Shown here: one piece after another, positions 17,313-27,103 of the stretch | How the letters are laid out: every line of letters starts with the position of its first letter | Position numbering within the stretch: position 1 is the stretch's first letter | Assembly (NCBI RefSeq): GCF_004912135.1 | Contig: NZ_STGU01000006.1 | Location: forward strand, 1 to 64,000 | Reading direction: 5' to 3' | Source: Rhizobium rosettiformans W3 | GTDB taxonomy: Bacteria; Pseudomonadota; Alphaproteobacteria; Rhizobiales; Rhizobiaceae | Length of the DNA: 64,000 nt | The notes under the pieces: generated by a model | Databases searched by the model: none | What the model was told of the DNA's origin: nothing | What the model saw: only the letters and a program-made list of their open reading frames with translations | Program-made: the position numbers and the translations under genes

Positions 17313-17912
17313 ATGATCGCTGCCGCCACCGCCGGCTTTTTCCTCGGCCTGAGCCTTATCCTCGCGATCGGCGCCCAGAATGCCTTCATTCTGCGCCAGG
17401 GTCTTCGGCGCGAACACGTTCTTCCTCTCGTCCTGACCTGCGCGATCTCCGACGCCATTCTGATCGCCGCGGGCGTCGCAGGCTTTGCCACAGTTCTATC
17501 CCGCCTCGCTTGGCTGGAGCCGGCCCTGCGCTACGGCGGCGCGGCCTTCTTGCTCACCTACGCCCTTCGCAGCGCCCACTCCGCCTGGACCGGCGGCAAC
17601 AGCATGCGCGCCGGGGAAGCATATGAAACGAGCCTGCGGACGGCGTTTCTGACCTGCCTTGCCTTCACCTGGCTCAACCCTCATGTCTATCTCGATACCG
17701 TGGTGCTGCTGGGCTCCATTTCGACCCGCTATGCAGGACACGAAGTGGCTTTTGCCCTCGGTGCGATGACGGCCTCTTTCTGTTTCTTCTTCACCCTGGG
17801 TTTCGGCGCCCGCCTGCTGGCACCCCTCTTCGCGAAACCGATGGCCTGGCGGGTCCTGGACGCAGTCATCGCACTGGTCATGGCATCGATCGCCATCAAG
17901 CTGCTGAATTGA
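17313..17912 (+). CDS. LysE/ArgO-type amino-acid exporter
   Basis: The 199-residue inner-membrane protein has about six transmembrane helices and the LysE/ArgO signature ILAIGAQNAFILRQGLRREHVLPLV, plus LAFTWLNPHVYLDTVVLLGS. It should export arginine and/or lysine. The start MIAAATAGF is chosen because CAGGAG precedes it; an upstream in-frame ATG would overlap the operator. Divergent pairing with argP is the typical arrangement of this exporter. Confidence 0.9.
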   Translation: MIAAATAGFFLGLSLILAIGAQNAFILRQGLRREHVLPLVLTCAISDAILIAAGVAGFATVLSRLAWLEPALRYGGAAFLLTYALRSAHSAWTGGNSMRAGEAYETSLRTAFLTCLAFTWLNPHVYLDTVVLLGSISTRYAGHEVAFALGAMTASFCFFFTLGFGARLLAPLFAKPMAWRVLDAVIALVMASIAIKLLN

Positions 17913-17986
17913 GATTGTCCTGATAACCCTTGGGCGAGGTGGCGAATTTCGATAAACCGGGTGGCGGACCAGAGGAGGAGAAACGC

Positions 17987-19135
17987 ATGTTCCTGACCAA
18001 CCGAGACGCCATCGAACTGCAGGCTTTCCGGCATGAGCTCCACCGCCACCCAGAAGTCTCTGGCGAGGAACGTGAGACGGCGCGACGCGTCGCCGAAGCG
18101 CTTCGTCCTCTCGCCCCCTCGAAGATCCTGACCGGTCTCGGCGGCCATGGCGTGGCGAGCATCTTCGACAGTGGTGTTCCGGGCCCCACCCTCCTCTTTC
18201 GCGCGGAACTCGATGCCTTGCCGATCGAGGAGAAGTCCGACGCCGCCCACCGCTCGACGGTCCCGGGCAAGGGCCATCTCTGCGGCCATGACGGCCACTC
18301 GACCATTCTGCTTGCGCTTGCGCGCGGCCTTTCTCGCCAGCCGGTCGCTCGCGGCCGTGTCGTGCTGCTCTGGCAGCCGGCGGAGGAAGACGGCAGCGGT
18401 GCCGCCGCCGTGCTTGCCGATGTCAACTTCTCCGAGATGAAGCCGGACTTTGCCTACTCGCTGCACAACATGCCAGGCCTTGCCTTCGGTCAGGTGGCGC
18501 TGAAGGCCGGTCCGGTCAACTGTGCCTCGCGCGGCATGAAGATCACGCTATCAGGCAAAACGGCCCATGCGTCCCAGCCGGAGACAGGCCTCTCGCCGAT
18601 GGCGGCCATCTCCAGCCTGATGCCGGCCCTGACGGCGCTGTCTCATGGCGCACCGCCCGCGACGGACTTCACCCTCGCAACAGTCACCCACGCGACACTG
18701 GGTGAGAAGGCCTTCGGCATTGCGCCGGGTGACGCCGAGATCTGGGTGACATTGCGCACGCTCATCGACGATCGCATGGCAGAGCTTTGCGAAAAGGCCG
18801 AACACCTGGTGGTCACGGCAGCGCAGGAGGCAGGCCTCGATTATGCCATCAGCTACCACGACATCTTCTTCCACTGCGAAAACGCACCGGAGGCCGTGGC
18901 CGATCTCGAAAAGGCATTGACGACAGAAGGCGTGTCCTTCGACGAAGGCAATCTCCCCATGCGCGCTTCGGAGGATTTTGGCCGGCTACGCGCCGTCTGC
19001 CCCTCAGCCATGTTCTTCCTGGGTGCCGGTGAAAACCACCCTGCCCTGCACAATCCCGACTATGACTATCCGGACGACCTGACCGCAATCGGTGCACGGG
19101 TGTTCATGGCCGTCATCAGAGACAGGCTCGGCTAG
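17987..19135 (+). CDS. M20-family amidohydrolase
   Basis: The 382-residue metallohydrolase is of the M20D/HipO-AbgA group, which cleave N-acyl amino acids or peptides. The fingerprint FRHELHRHPEVSGEE, metal motif GHLCGHDGHST, LLWQPAEEDGSGA (general-base Glu pair), and MRASEDFG/GAGENHPALHNPDYDYPDD are all present. The start MFLTNRD follows GGAGGAG. It is 75 nt behind the exporter, so they may be co-transcribed. Confidence 0.9.
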   Translation: MFLTNRDAIELQAFRHELHRHPEVSGEERETARRVAEALRPLAPSKILTGLGGHGVASIFDSGVPGPTLLFRAELDALPIEEKSDAAHRSTVPGKGHLCGHDGHSTILLALARGLSRQPVARGRVVLLWQPAEEDGSGAAAVLADVNFSEMKPDFAYSLHNMPGLAFGQVALKAGPVNCASRGMKITLSGKTAHASQPETGLSPMAAISSLMPALTALSHGAPPATDFTLATVTHATLGEKAFGIAPGDAEIWVTLRTLIDDRMAELCEKAEHLVVTAAQEAGLDYAISYHDIFFHCENAPEAVADLEKALTTEGVSFDEGNLPMRASEDFGRLRAVCPSAMFFLGAGENHPALHNPDYDYPDDLTAIGARVFMAVIRDRLG

Positions 19136-19147
19136 TCAGCCCAGGGA

Positions 19148-20185
19148 TCAGCTGTCGGGAAACCCGCGTTCGGCCCATTCGGACCGCGGGACGGTCTTGC
19201 CGACCGACAGGGAGAAGCTGACGACCTCGGTCGCGTTGTCATTGACCTCGCACCGGACCGCAATGTTGATCCAGGCGCCGTTGACCTCGCGGAAAGCCGC
19301 CAGCGGCACGTCGATGACATTGCCCTCCTGCAGGCGCAGGATCGGCAGGAAATACGGGATATAGGCGGGCGAGCCGTTGCGCAGCTGCTGGCTGAGCTCG
19401 GTGCCGCATAACTGATCGCCGCGCTCCTGCCGGGTCAGTCCCGCCATGGCGGTCATCGCGGCCCGATCACCCGAAATTGCCGTGGAGAAGAGTTCGGTTA
19501 CCTCCCGCGGCTCAAGCTGCGCTTCCTGCACGGCGGCCTCCGAAGGGCGGTCACTTGCCTCCTCATCGGCCGTTGCCTCCGCCTCGCCGGTGCTCTCACT
19601 TGTAACCTCAGCCGCTTCTGCGAGCGCAGCTTCGGCAGGAGGAGCCTCAGGCAAGGCGATCTCCGGCTGCGCCACCGTCGGCGCGGCCTCTGCCGTTTCC
19701 GCCTCCTCTGCCGGCGACGTCTCCTCCGGCGCCGCGACTTCGGCTTCGGTGCCTCGGGAGAGTTCGGGACCGCGATCTTCCTCACCGAACCGAACCACGG
19801 GCCTCAAGACCGGGATCGGAACCTCCGCCACATCCGGCACCTCCGCCTCCGGCGCCTGAGCTTCAGGCTCCGGCTCTGGTTGTGGTTCCGGCTCCGGTTG
19901 CGGTTCGGGCGCAGGTGGAGGCGCGGCTTCAGGCTCGGCCGCCTCCTCCGGCGTTTCAGCCTCGGGCTCGGGCTCAGGCTCTGGTTGCGGCTCCGGCTCT
20001 TCCGGCTCGGGCGGCGCCACAAGCGTCACGTCGATCGCCTGTTCCTCCTGAGAGAAATCTTCAGGGCTGTCGAAACTCAACAGGAAGGCTGCCACTGCAA
20101 GGCCATGCAGCAGCAGCGAAAGGGCAAGCCCTCCCCCGAAGCGCTGCCAGCCTGTCTTCCTGGTTTCCGTCATGGCATGATCCAT
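19148..20185 (-). CDS. DUF930 protein with TonB-like Pro/Glu repeat region
   Basis: The 345-residue protein has a short cytoplasmic N-terminus, one membrane anchor (about residues 18-40: GGGLALSLLLHGLAVAAFLLS), then a 170-residue low-complexity Pro-Glu and Ala-Glu region, and a C-terminal DUF930 domain (LTRQERGDQLCGTELSQQL onward, with conserved Cys). The anchor plus PEPEPE spacer looks like TonB, which suggests a periplasm-spanning protein, but the C-terminal domain is not TonB's. It is convergent with the M20 gene. DUF930 is mostly confined to rhizobia and relatives and its role is unknown. Confidence 0.8.
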   Translation of the reverse strand: MDHAMTETRKTGWQRFGGGLALSLLLHGLAVAAFLLSFDSPEDFSQEEQAIDVTLVAPPEPEEPEPQPEPEPEPEAETPEEAAEPEAAPPPAPEPQPEPEPQPEPEPEAQAPEAEVPDVAEVPIPVLRPVVRFGEEDRGPELSRGTEAEVAAPEETSPAEEAETAEAAPTVAQPEIALPEAPPAEAALAEAAEVTSESTGEAEATADEEASDRPSEAAVQEAQLEPREVTELFSTAISGDRAAMTAMAGLTRQERGDQLCGTELSQQLRNGSPAYIPYFLPILRLQEGNVIDVPLAAFREVNGAWINIAVRCEVNDNATEVVSFSLSVGKTVPRSEWAERGFPDS

Positions 20186-20278
20186 AGCGACGATTGCGGC
20201 GAAAAGGGAGGTGGCGCGAGGCCGTTACGCATTCCAAATTTCAACCAGATCTTTTCTGGCACCCGAGATAGGGTTACC

Positions 20279-20298
20279 ATGACCATATTTCTAGTCAT
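20279..20298 (+). promoter_or_regulatory. Inverted repeat upstream of the Phd/VapC pair
   Basis: ATGAC and GTCAT arms are separated by 10 A+T-rich bases, centred about 35 bp before the antitoxin start. The location suits the autorepression operator expected for a Phd/YefM antitoxin, but the arms are short. Confidence 0.35.
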
Positions 20299-20322
20299 AA
20301 GCCTCAAGTCGGAGATGCAGCC

Positions 20323-20556
20323 ATGACAACTGTCAATATCGCGACCGCCAAGGCGCATCTGAGTGAACTCGTCGGCAAGGCAGAAAAGGGCGAGACGATC
20401 GAGATCGAGCGCCACGGAAAACCTGTGGCGAGACTTGGACCTGCAGAGCACCCGCGTGAGCCTGTCGACGTTGACTGGCTTAAAACTATCCTTGATCAAC
20501 TGCCCGAGACTGCTGCCGAGACAACGCGTCATCTGCGGGAGGAAGGCCGCTACTGA
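20323..20556 (+). CDS. Phd/YefM-family antitoxin
   Basis: The 77-residue DNA-binding antitoxin has the classic N-terminus NIATAKAHLSELVGKAEKGETIEIERHGKPVARL. The C-terminal half (LDQLPETAAETTRHLREEGRY) would wrap the toxin. It overlaps the toxin start by one base and should neutralise the PIN toxin and repress the operon. Confidence 0.9.
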   Translation: MTTVNIATAKAHLSELVGKAEKGETIEIERHGKPVARLGPAEHPREPVDVDWLKTILDQLPETAAETTRHLREEGRY

Positions 20557-20978
20557 TGACCTATCTCGACACGTCCGTCCTTGTGGCACTTCTGACGCGC
20601 GAACCGGCCACGGATCGGATAGCAGCCTGGCTGCGACAACAACAGGCAGGATCGCTCTATATAAGCGGCTGGACCATCACCGAGTTTTCCTCGGCTCTCT
20701 CCTTGAAACATCGGACTTCGCAACTCGACATCTCGCAGAAGGCGCTCGTCCTGGCCGCCTTCAACCGCCTGGTCTCGCGCTCACTGCTGACCTTGCCAGT
20801 GGCGCCGTCCGACTACCAGGCGGCTGCACGGCTCTGCGACCGGGCGGAACTCGGCCTTCGCGCCGGTGATAGCTTGCACATCGCCGTGGCAGTCACCAAC
20901 GGGTTACCGATCGCAACATTGGATAAGGTCATGGAAGCGGCCTGCGGATTCATCGCGCATCCCACCACACCGATTTGA
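20556..20978 (+). CDS. PIN-domain toxin (VapC family)
   Basis: The 140-residue ribonuclease toxin has all acidic residues of the PIN active site: YLDTSVL (first Asp), TEFSSAL (Glu), ELGLRAGDSLHIAVAV (Asp), and ATLDKVM (last Asp). It should cleave tRNA, rRNA or mRNA when free of its antitoxin. The gene is paired with the Phd-type antitoxin and converges on rpoD, with which it shares a terminator hairpin. Confidence 0.9.
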   Translation: MTYLDTSVLVALLTREPATDRIAAWLRQQQAGSLYISGWTITEFSSALSLKHRTSQLDISQKALVLAAFNRLVSRSLLTLPVAPSDYQAAARLCDRAELGLRAGDSLHIAVAVTNGLPIATLDKVMEAACGFIAHPTTPI

Positions 20979-20985
20979 TGGAAAA

Positions 20986-21016
20986 CAAAAAACCCGCCGG
21001 ATCGCTCCGGCGGGTT
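20986..21016 (-). terminator. rpoD terminator, shared with vapC
   Basis: A perfect 10-bp stem AACCCGCCGG / CCGGCGGGTT with a 6-nt loop is followed on the minus strand by TTTTTTGTTTT. It ends rpoD transcription about 25 nt after the stop and may also weakly terminate vapC. Confidence 0.85.
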
Positions 21017-21041
21017 ATCTTCTTGAATTCCATAGCTCGCA

Positions 21042-23105
21042 TCAGCTGTCGAGGAACGACCGAAGCTTCCTCGAACGGCTCGGATGCTTCAGCTTCCTGA
21101 GCGCCTTGGCCTCGATCTGACGGATACGTTCGCGGGTAACCGAGAACTGCTGACCGACTTCTTCGAGCGTATGGTCCGTGTTCATGCCGATGCCGAAGCG
21201 CATGCGGAGCACGCGCTCTTCGCGCGGGGTGAGCGAAGCGAGAACGCGAGTCGTCGTTTCGCGCAGGTTCGCCTGAATCGCGGCGTCGATCGGCAGAAGC
21301 GCGTTCTTGTCCTCGATGAAATCGCCGAGGTGACTATCTTCTTCGTCACCCACGGGGGTTTCGAGCGAGATCGGCTCCTTGGCGATCTTCAGGACCTTGC
21401 GGACCTTTTCGAGCGGCATGGCCAGCTTTTCAGCCAGTTCTTCCGGCGTTGGCTCGCGACCAATCTCGTGCAGCATCTGGCGCGATGTGCGGACGATCTT
21501 GTTGATCGTCTCGATCATGTGCACCGGAATACGGATCGTGCGGGCCTGGTCGGCGATCGAGCGGGTGATCGCCTGACGGATCCACCAGGTCGCATAGGTC
21601 GAGAACTTGTAGCCGCGGCGATACTCGAACTTGTCGACCGCCTTCATCAGGCCGATATTGCCTTCCTGAATGAGGTCGAGGAACTGCAGGCCGCGGTTCG
21701 TGTACTTCTTGGCGATCGAGATGACGAGACGCAGGTTCGCCTCGACCATTTCCTTCTTGGCGATACGCGCTTCGCGTTCGCCCTTCTGGACCATTGACAC
21801 GATGCGTCGGAATTCAGCGATCGAGATACCGGTTTCGGTGGCAAGATTCTGGATCTCGCCGCGGATGTCGCGGATCGTCTGGTATTCTTCCTTCGCAAAT
21901 TCCTTCCAGCCACGACCGGAAAGGTTGGCGATCGACTTCATCCAGTTCGGATCAAGCTCGGCGCCCTGATACTGCTCGAGGAAGGCTTCGCGCTTGACGC
22001 CATAGCTTTCGGCGAGACGCAGCAGGCGACCCTCGTTCTGCATCAGACGCTTGGAGATGTCGTAGAGCTGCTCGACAAGGCTGTCGATGCGGTTCTGGTT
22101 CAGCGACAGCGACTTGACCGCCGTGATCAGCTGATCCTTGAGCTCCTTGTAACGACGCTCCTGACCGGACGACAGCGTACCGGCGCAGGCAAGACGAGCC
22201 TCCACTTGCTGGTCCTGCAGCTTGCGCAGCTTCTTGTAGGTGTCGGCGATGAGGTCGAGGGTCTCCATGACCTGCGGACGCAGTTCCGATTCCATCGCAG
22301 CCAGCGACAGGTTCGATTCGTCCTCGTCCTCTTCCTCTTCTTCCGGCGGCATGCCTTCGCCACCGATGGCGGTGATGTCGTCATCGTCACCGGAGGCGGC
22401 CTGCGGGCGACGCTTGGCGCGCTCCTTTTCCTTCTCTTCGGCAGCCTTGCGGTCTGCTTCGATCTTTTCCGGGCTCTGGAACTGCGGCGCAGCCTTGGCT
22501 TCCGGACCGGAATAGGTGGTTTCGAGATCGATGATCTCGCGCAGCAGCGTCGTACCTTCGTTTAGCTCGTCGCGCCAGATGATCAGCGCCTGGAAGGTCA
22601 GCGGGCTCTCGCAGAGGCCCGAGATCATTGTTTCGCGGCCGGCCTCGATGCGCTTGGCGATCGCGATTTCGCCTTCACGCGACAGGAGCTCGACGGAACC
22701 CATTTCGCGCAGATACATGCGTACCGGGTCGTCGGTACGATCGGTCGGCTCTTTCTTCTTGGCAGTGGCAACGGCAGTGCCGGCGGTCGGAGCAAGCTCC
22801 CCGCCTTCGCTTTCGCTCTCTTCTTCCGAATCGTCGTCGCCGGCCTGGGCCTCGTCGACGTCTTCGTCTTCGATGACATTGATGCCCATGTCGGAAAGCA
22901 TCGCCATGGTGTCTTCGATCTGCTCCGAGGTCACTTCCTCGGACGGCAGAACCGAATTCAGCTCATCCATGGTCACGTAGCCGCGCTTCTTGGCGGCCTT
23001 GATCATCTTCTTGACCGCGTCATCGGAAAGATCGAGAAGCGGACCGTCCGGCGCGCCGTCGCGTTCGCTGTCGGCTTCTTCGTTTTCTTTGACTTTCGAT
23101 GCCAT
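21042..23105 (-). CDS. rpoD: RNA polymerase primary sigma factor (sigma-70)
   Basis: The 687-residue primary sigma factor directs RNA polymerase to housekeeping promoters. Region 1.1 is at the N-terminus, followed by a long acidic segment. It shows region 1.2 ([20 protein letters not shown]), the non-conserved region with EEEEEDEDE, region 2 ([39 protein letters not shown], split motif), region 3 and region 4.2 helix-turn-helix ([24 protein letters not shown]). The size is as in other Rhizobiaceae. It lies downstream of dnaG, with a cyclase gene between them. Confidence 0.97.
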   Translation of the reverse strand: MASKVKENEEADSERDGAPDGPLLDLSDDAVKKMIKAAKKRGYVTMDELNSVLPSEEVTSEQIEDTMAMLSDMGINVIEDEDVDEAQAGDDDSEEESESEGGELAPTAGTAVATAKKKEPTDRTDDPVRMYLREMGSVELLSREGEIAIAKRIEAGRETMISGLCESPLTFQALIIWRDELNEGTTLLREIIDLETTYSGPEAKAAPQFQSPEKIEADRKAAEEKEKERAKRRPQAASGDDDDITAIGGEGMPPEEEEEDEDESNLSLAAMESELRPQVMETLDLIADTYKKLRKLQDQQVEARLACAGTLSSGQERRYKELKDQLITAVKSLSLNQNRIDSLVEQLYDISKRLMQNEGRLLRLAESYGVKREAFLEQYQGAELDPNWMKSIANLSGRGWKEFAKEEYQTIRDIRGEIQNLATETGISIAEFRRIVSMVQKGEREARIAKKEMVEANLRLVISIAKKYTNRGLQFLDLIQEGNIGLMKAVDKFEYRRGYKFSTYATWWIRQAITRSIADQARTIRIPVHMIETINKIVRTSRQMLHEIGREPTPEELAEKLAMPLEKVRKVLKIAKEPISLETPVGDEEDSHLGDFIEDKNALLPIDAAIQANLRETTTRVLASLTPREERVLRMRFGIGMNTDHTLEEVGQQFSVTRERIRQIEAKALRKLKHPSRSRKLRSFLDS

Positions 23106-23488
23106 TTATCTAGTCGCTTTCCCTGACGTCTGATCATGCTGCTGGTCGCCGGAGGAATGGGAGACGAACCACTCACCCGGGCGGATAGCTGTCACTGACC
23201 TAACGGAGTGTTGCTTAATTCCTGATTAACTATGGGCATTGCGGTCGCAGCCTTGAAACCTCGATTGTCTGCATGACCGGTCATCATACCAGAGATCCGT
23301 CCGAACCCACTTCACCCTTGTGTGCTTGGATTGGTGATTCCCACAATTTTTCCTGGCGTCAAGCCTTTCCGCAGGCTGGATCGGGAAAATCAACAAAACA
23401 AGCCGTATTACGGCGCCTTTATCACCGATCTTCGCAGATGTAGGACGTCACGCCGGAGAAACAAGGGGTAGCAGCGGCAGGAACAGCC
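23106..23488 (-). promoter_or_regulatory. 383-bp rpoD upstream region
   Basis: This gap between the adenylate cyclase gene and rpoD must carry rpoD's own promoter. A CTTGAC -35-like element is visible on the minus strand at 23358-23363, but no good -10 follows at 17 nt. A short perfect dyad GCCGTATTACGGC at 23402-23414, followed on the minus strand by a T-rich stretch (TTGTTTTGTTGATTTT), may be a weak terminator for the cyclase gene. No coding sequence is supported. Confidence 0.35.
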
Positions 23489-24796
23489 TCAGGCTCCGAC
23501 GACAGCATCCTGCCTGACGCCGGTCAGGAACCAGACGCGCATGGCGCCCTTCCCCTTGACATCGATATCGCCGCGCAACTCGAACTCGAAGCGGTCCTCA
23601 AGCCTCTGTTTCAGGCAGTCGGCAACCTGAATGCGGCTTGCCACCCCATGTGATTCCATATGCGCGGCCGTGTTCACCGTGTCGCCCCAGACATCGTAGA
23701 GCAGCTTGTTCGGCCCGATAACGCCGGCAACCACCGGCCCCGTATCAAGCCCGATCCGCACTTCGACGGGTTCCCCCACCTGCTCCGAGATCCGTCGGCA
23801 GCATGCGAGAAGATCGAGCGCCATCAGCGCCACGGCAGCCTCGTGATCCGGCTTGGCTTCTGGCAGTCCGCCCGCCACCATATAGGCATCCCCGATCGTC
23901 TTGATCTTTTCGAGCCCATGCGCGCTGGCGATCGCGTCGAACTGGCTGAAGACCCGGCTCAAGAAGGCGATCACCTGCTGTGGCTCCCACCGCGCGGCCC
24001 GGGGCGTGAAGTCGACAATATCGGCAAACAGGATCGTCGCGGACGGGATCTGGTCCGCAACCAACTGGGTTCGGTGATCCCTCAGCCGTGTCGCCACGGC
24101 TTGCGGCAGGATGTTCTGCAGCAGCCGTTCGGAGAATTCATGCTCGGATTCGAGCGCCATCTCCGCCTGCGACGCCTCCTTGAAGGCAAAGTAAGAGGTC
24201 GTGAAGATCAAGAGGAAGGCGAAGGACACCGTCAGGTAATAGAGCGTGTTGAGAAACACCGGCTCCACGCGGATGAAATCGAGCGGCGCCACGAACATGA
24301 CCTCCGTAATCAGGAAGGCAATGATCGCCACGATCGTCACGCAGGCCGATAGAATGAGACGCTCCGGCCCGAACACCAGCATCGACGCAGCAGCCCCGGG
24401 CAGGAAATAGAAATGCAGGCCCGACTCCCGCCCGAAGAACATGCAATAGCCGATCCCGAAGATCAGCCAGATGGTGCAGAGATAAAGAGCTGCCGACGTC
24501 TGGCCAAAGCGGTGAAAGAAAGGCGTAACGGCATAGAGCGCGATCTGTGGCGAGAAGGCGATGATCGCAGGCAACAGCCCGTACCAGTCATAGAGCGCGT
24601 AGATCACGATATAAGGGATGGTCATGAGGCTGACCATCGCGGCAATGATGTTGGTCACCGCAAGCCTGCGCCTGACGCGTGGCGGATAGCCGGCCGTCCC
24701 AATTCTCGCCACCCACCAGACTGCATTCGGCAAACGCCAGAACGAGCGGAGTTTGCGCCCGTTCCGGGCTATGAAGTCGAACTCGTTCTGCGCCAC
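23489..24796 (-). CDS. Membrane class III adenylate cyclase
   Basis: The 435-residue protein has about six N-terminal transmembrane helices (residues about 45-205) and a C-terminal class III cyclase domain. Metal-binding aspartates are in ILFADIVDFTP and KTIGDAYMVAGG. The Lys of EKIKTIGDA and Asp of LLYDVWGDTVNTAA are the residues that select ATP over GTP, so the product is probably cAMP. Rhizobia carry many such enzymes with varied sensors. Here the sensor is the membrane part. It has a GTG start. Its place between dnaG and rpoD is unusual. Confidence 0.88.
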   Translation of the reverse strand: MAQNEFDFIARNGRKLRSFWRLPNAVWWVARIGTAGYPPRVRRRLAVTNIIAAMVSLMTIPYIVIYALYDWYGLLPAIIAFSPQIALYAVTPFFHRFGQTSAALYLCTIWLIFGIGYCMFFGRESGLHFYFLPGAAASMLVFGPERLILSACVTIVAIIAFLITEVMFVAPLDFIRVEPVFLNTLYYLTVSFAFLLIFTTSYFAFKEASQAEMALESEHEFSERLLQNILPQAVATRLRDHRTQLVADQIPSATILFADIVDFTPRAARWEPQQVIAFLSRVFSQFDAIASAHGLEKIKTIGDAYMVAGGLPEAKPDHEAAVALMALDLLACCRRISEQVGEPVEVRIGLDTGPVVAGVIGPNKLLYDVWGDTVNTAAHMESHGVASRIQVADCLKQRLEDRFEFELRGDIDVKGKGAMRVWFLTGVRQDAVVGA

Positions 24797-24877
24797 TCTT
24801 GTTTCCGGCTACAATGGAACAGGATCTGAATCCCCCATTTGCCGCCGCAGTGCAACAGATTTATGCAAACGATTACA

Positions 24878-26872
24878 TCAGCCGTGACCGGTCGCTGGTC
24901 CCTTCACACGGCCGGACATCACACCGAAGCCGTCGATGATCGCTTCCTGGTTCTCCATCCGCGCCACCTCGAGCTGAACTTCGTGCAGCGCGCTGATCAC
25001 CTGCTCGATGCGGCCGGCATCGTCCGTCTCGGTTGCCTCGGCAATTTCCCGCTCGAGTTCCTGCCGCTGACGCTTCAGAGCCCTCGCCCGCTTGTAGAGC
25101 GCGAGCGCCTGCCGGTAGCCCTCGCGGGCGTCTTCTGCCGCGGCAATCTCCGTCGCAATCCAGAGCCTTGCATTGCGGATCTGCTGATCGAGACCACGCA
25201 GCAAGGTGCCATGTCCATGCGCCTCCAGCTTCTGGATCAGGATTTCGCGCGTCAGGGATGACCCCGCTTCCGCAACGGCCGTCAGCAGCGACGACCAGAG
25301 CTTTTGCAATCCACCATGCTCGTAGTCGATAGCGGCAATCTCGTCATACTCGTCTTCGAGCAGCTGCGGATGATTGACGATGGTGAGCGCCAGCACGCTT
25401 TCGCGCAGCGTCGGCTGATCGAGCGCACCGCGCACCAGGCCTGAGCGCGCCAAACGGTCGGAGATCGTGCCGCGACTGGAGGCGACAGGTCCCGGCGGAC
25501 GTCCGCCATTGCGGCCGCCCTGCCCCTGCCCGCGGCCGCCACCTTGAAAACTGCCACGCTCGCCACGCCCGGGCTGGCTGCCCTGGAAGAAGGCGTAGAG
25601 CCGGTCACGCACATCTTGCTGGTAGTGGCGACGGACATTCTCGTCGGCGATGACATTGACGACCTGCTTGAGCTTCGCCTCGAGCTCGGCGCGCTTTTCC
25701 GGCGTATCGAAACCACCGGCCTGCGTCTCGCGCATCCAGACCATTTCGGCAAGCGGGCGGGCTTCAGATAGAACGCGGTCGAAAGGCTGACGGCCGTCCT
25801 GCTTGACGAGGTCGTCCGGATCCTTGCCATCGGGCAGCATGGCGAAGCGCAACGACTGACCAGGCTTGATATGCGGCAGCGCGAGATCGACCGCGCGAAA
25901 CGCCGCCCTCTGCCCAGCGCCATCACCATCGAAGCAGAGCACCGGCACCGGCGTCGTCTTCCACATCAGCTGCAGCTGGTTTTCGGTGAGCGCCGTTCCA
26001 AGCGGCGCGACGGCGTTTTCGACCCCTGCCTGATAGAGGGCGATCACGTCCATATAGCCTTCCACCGCGATCAGCGTATCGGCTCCGCCAGCACCCTGCA
26101 TCGCCCGTCTGGCACGGGAGAAGTTGTAGAGCACATTGCCCTTGTGGAAGAGCTCGGTCTCGTTGGAATTCAGATATTTTGCCATGGCATCCGGCGCCAT
26201 GGCGCGTCCGCCAAAGGCGATGACCTTGTCGCGCGACGACAGGATCGGGAACATAATGCGATCGCGGAAACGGTCATAGGAGACTGGGATATCGGGGCCA
26301 TGCACGACTAGGCCGCAGGCCTCGATCTGTTCCTTCGGCACACCCTTTCCGGCGAGATACTCCTTCAGCGCATTGCGGCTTTCAGGCGCGTATCCCAGGC
26401 GAAACGTCTCGATCGTCCGCCCCGACAGGCCGCGCTCGCGCAAGTAAGCTCTCGCCCGCGCACCGCTCGCCGTCTGCAATTGATCCTGGAAGAACTGCGT
26501 CGCCATCTCCATGACGTCCTGCAGCGTGGTCCGTTCCCGCTCCCGGCGCTCCGCCTGCGGGTCCGGCTGCGGCATCGCGATGCCCGCCATGTCGGCGACC
26601 TGCTGCACGGCTTCGACGAAGCTCAGGCCCTCGAGATCGGTCAGGAAACGGAAATGGTCGCCGGAAACGCCACAGCCGAAGCAATGATAGCGGCCCTTGC
26701 GATCTTCGCAGTGAAAGCTCGGGCTCTTCTCGCCATGAAACGGGCAGCAGGCCCAGTAATCCTGGCGCGACACGTTGGTCTTCTTGCGATCCCAGGTCAC
26801 ACGGCGACCGACCACGGCCGAAATCGGCACGCGGTCACGGATCTCGTCGAGGAAGTCGCTGGAAAAACGCAT
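24878..26872 (-). CDS. dnaG: DNA primase
   Basis: The 664-residue primase makes RNA primers for replication. The N-terminal zinc-binding domain (CCPFHGEKSPSFHC and CFGCG), the TOPRIM-containing catalytic core (LIAVEGYMDVIALY; CFDGDGAGQRAA) and a C-terminal helicase-interaction region are all present. A Gly/Arg-rich linker (GRGQGQGGRNGGRPPG) lies between core and C-terminus. The start MRFSSDFLDEIRDRVPIS matches the family's usual N-terminus; a longer in-frame extension has no support. Confidence 0.96.
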   Translation of the reverse strand: MRFSSDFLDEIRDRVPISAVVGRRVTWDRKKTNVSRQDYWACCPFHGEKSPSFHCEDRKGRYHCFGCGVSGDHFRFLTDLEGLSFVEAVQQVADMAGIAMPQPDPQAERRERERTTLQDVMEMATQFFQDQLQTASGARARAYLRERGLSGRTIETFRLGYAPESRNALKEYLAGKGVPKEQIEACGLVVHGPDIPVSYDRFRDRIMFPILSSRDKVIAFGGRAMAPDAMAKYLNSNETELFHKGNVLYNFSRARRAMQGAGGADTLIAVEGYMDVIALYQAGVENAVAPLGTALTENQLQLMWKTTPVPVLCFDGDGAGQRAAFRAVDLALPHIKPGQSLRFAMLPDGKDPDDLVKQDGRQPFDRVLSEARPLAEMVWMRETQAGGFDTPEKRAELEAKLKQVVNVIADENVRRHYQQDVRDRLYAFFQGSQPGRGERGSFQGGGRGQGQGGRNGGRPPGPVASSRGTISDRLARSGLVRGALDQPTLRESVLALTIVNHPQLLEDEYDEIAAIDYEHGGLQKLWSSLLTAVAEAGSSLTREILIQKLEAHGHGTLLRGLDQQIRNARLWIATEIAAAEDAREGYRQALALYKRARALKRQRQELEREIAEATETDDAGRIEQVISALHEVQLEVARMENQEAIIDGFGVMSGRVKGPATGHG

Positions 26873-26967
26873 GGGTATCCCTGGGAAGCTGATCCTCCAT
26901 ATAGGCGTCGCGGCAGCGCAGCGCCAAGGCTTTCGCGCGGAGTGCCCGTTATTCACAGAGGGACGAG

Positions 26968-26996
26968 TTGATCATACGGAAATACATATGTATATA
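26968..26996 (+). promoter_or_regulatory. brnTA promoter with overlapping palindrome
   Basis: TTGATC at 26968-26973, a 17-nt spacer and TATATA at 26991-26996 make a good sigma-70 promoter. The perfect palindrome ATACATATGTAT (26982-26993) overlaps the spacer and -10, which is the expected place for a repressor such as the BrnA ribbon-helix-helix protein. Confidence 0.6.
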
Positions 26997-27103
26997 CACC
27001 TTAGGCGCAGGCTAGATTTCTGGCATGTACCGGATCAATCGCGGTCAACATGGGAGATTTGAAATGAGTGGACATACATACACACATGCGAGGGTTACCC
27101 GAG

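Noticed and set aside
19800-20030. Repeated Pro/Glu codons resembling a tandem DNA repeat
   Set aside because: They are the coding sequence of the TonB-like spacer in the DUF930 protein, not a CRISPR or separate repeat element.
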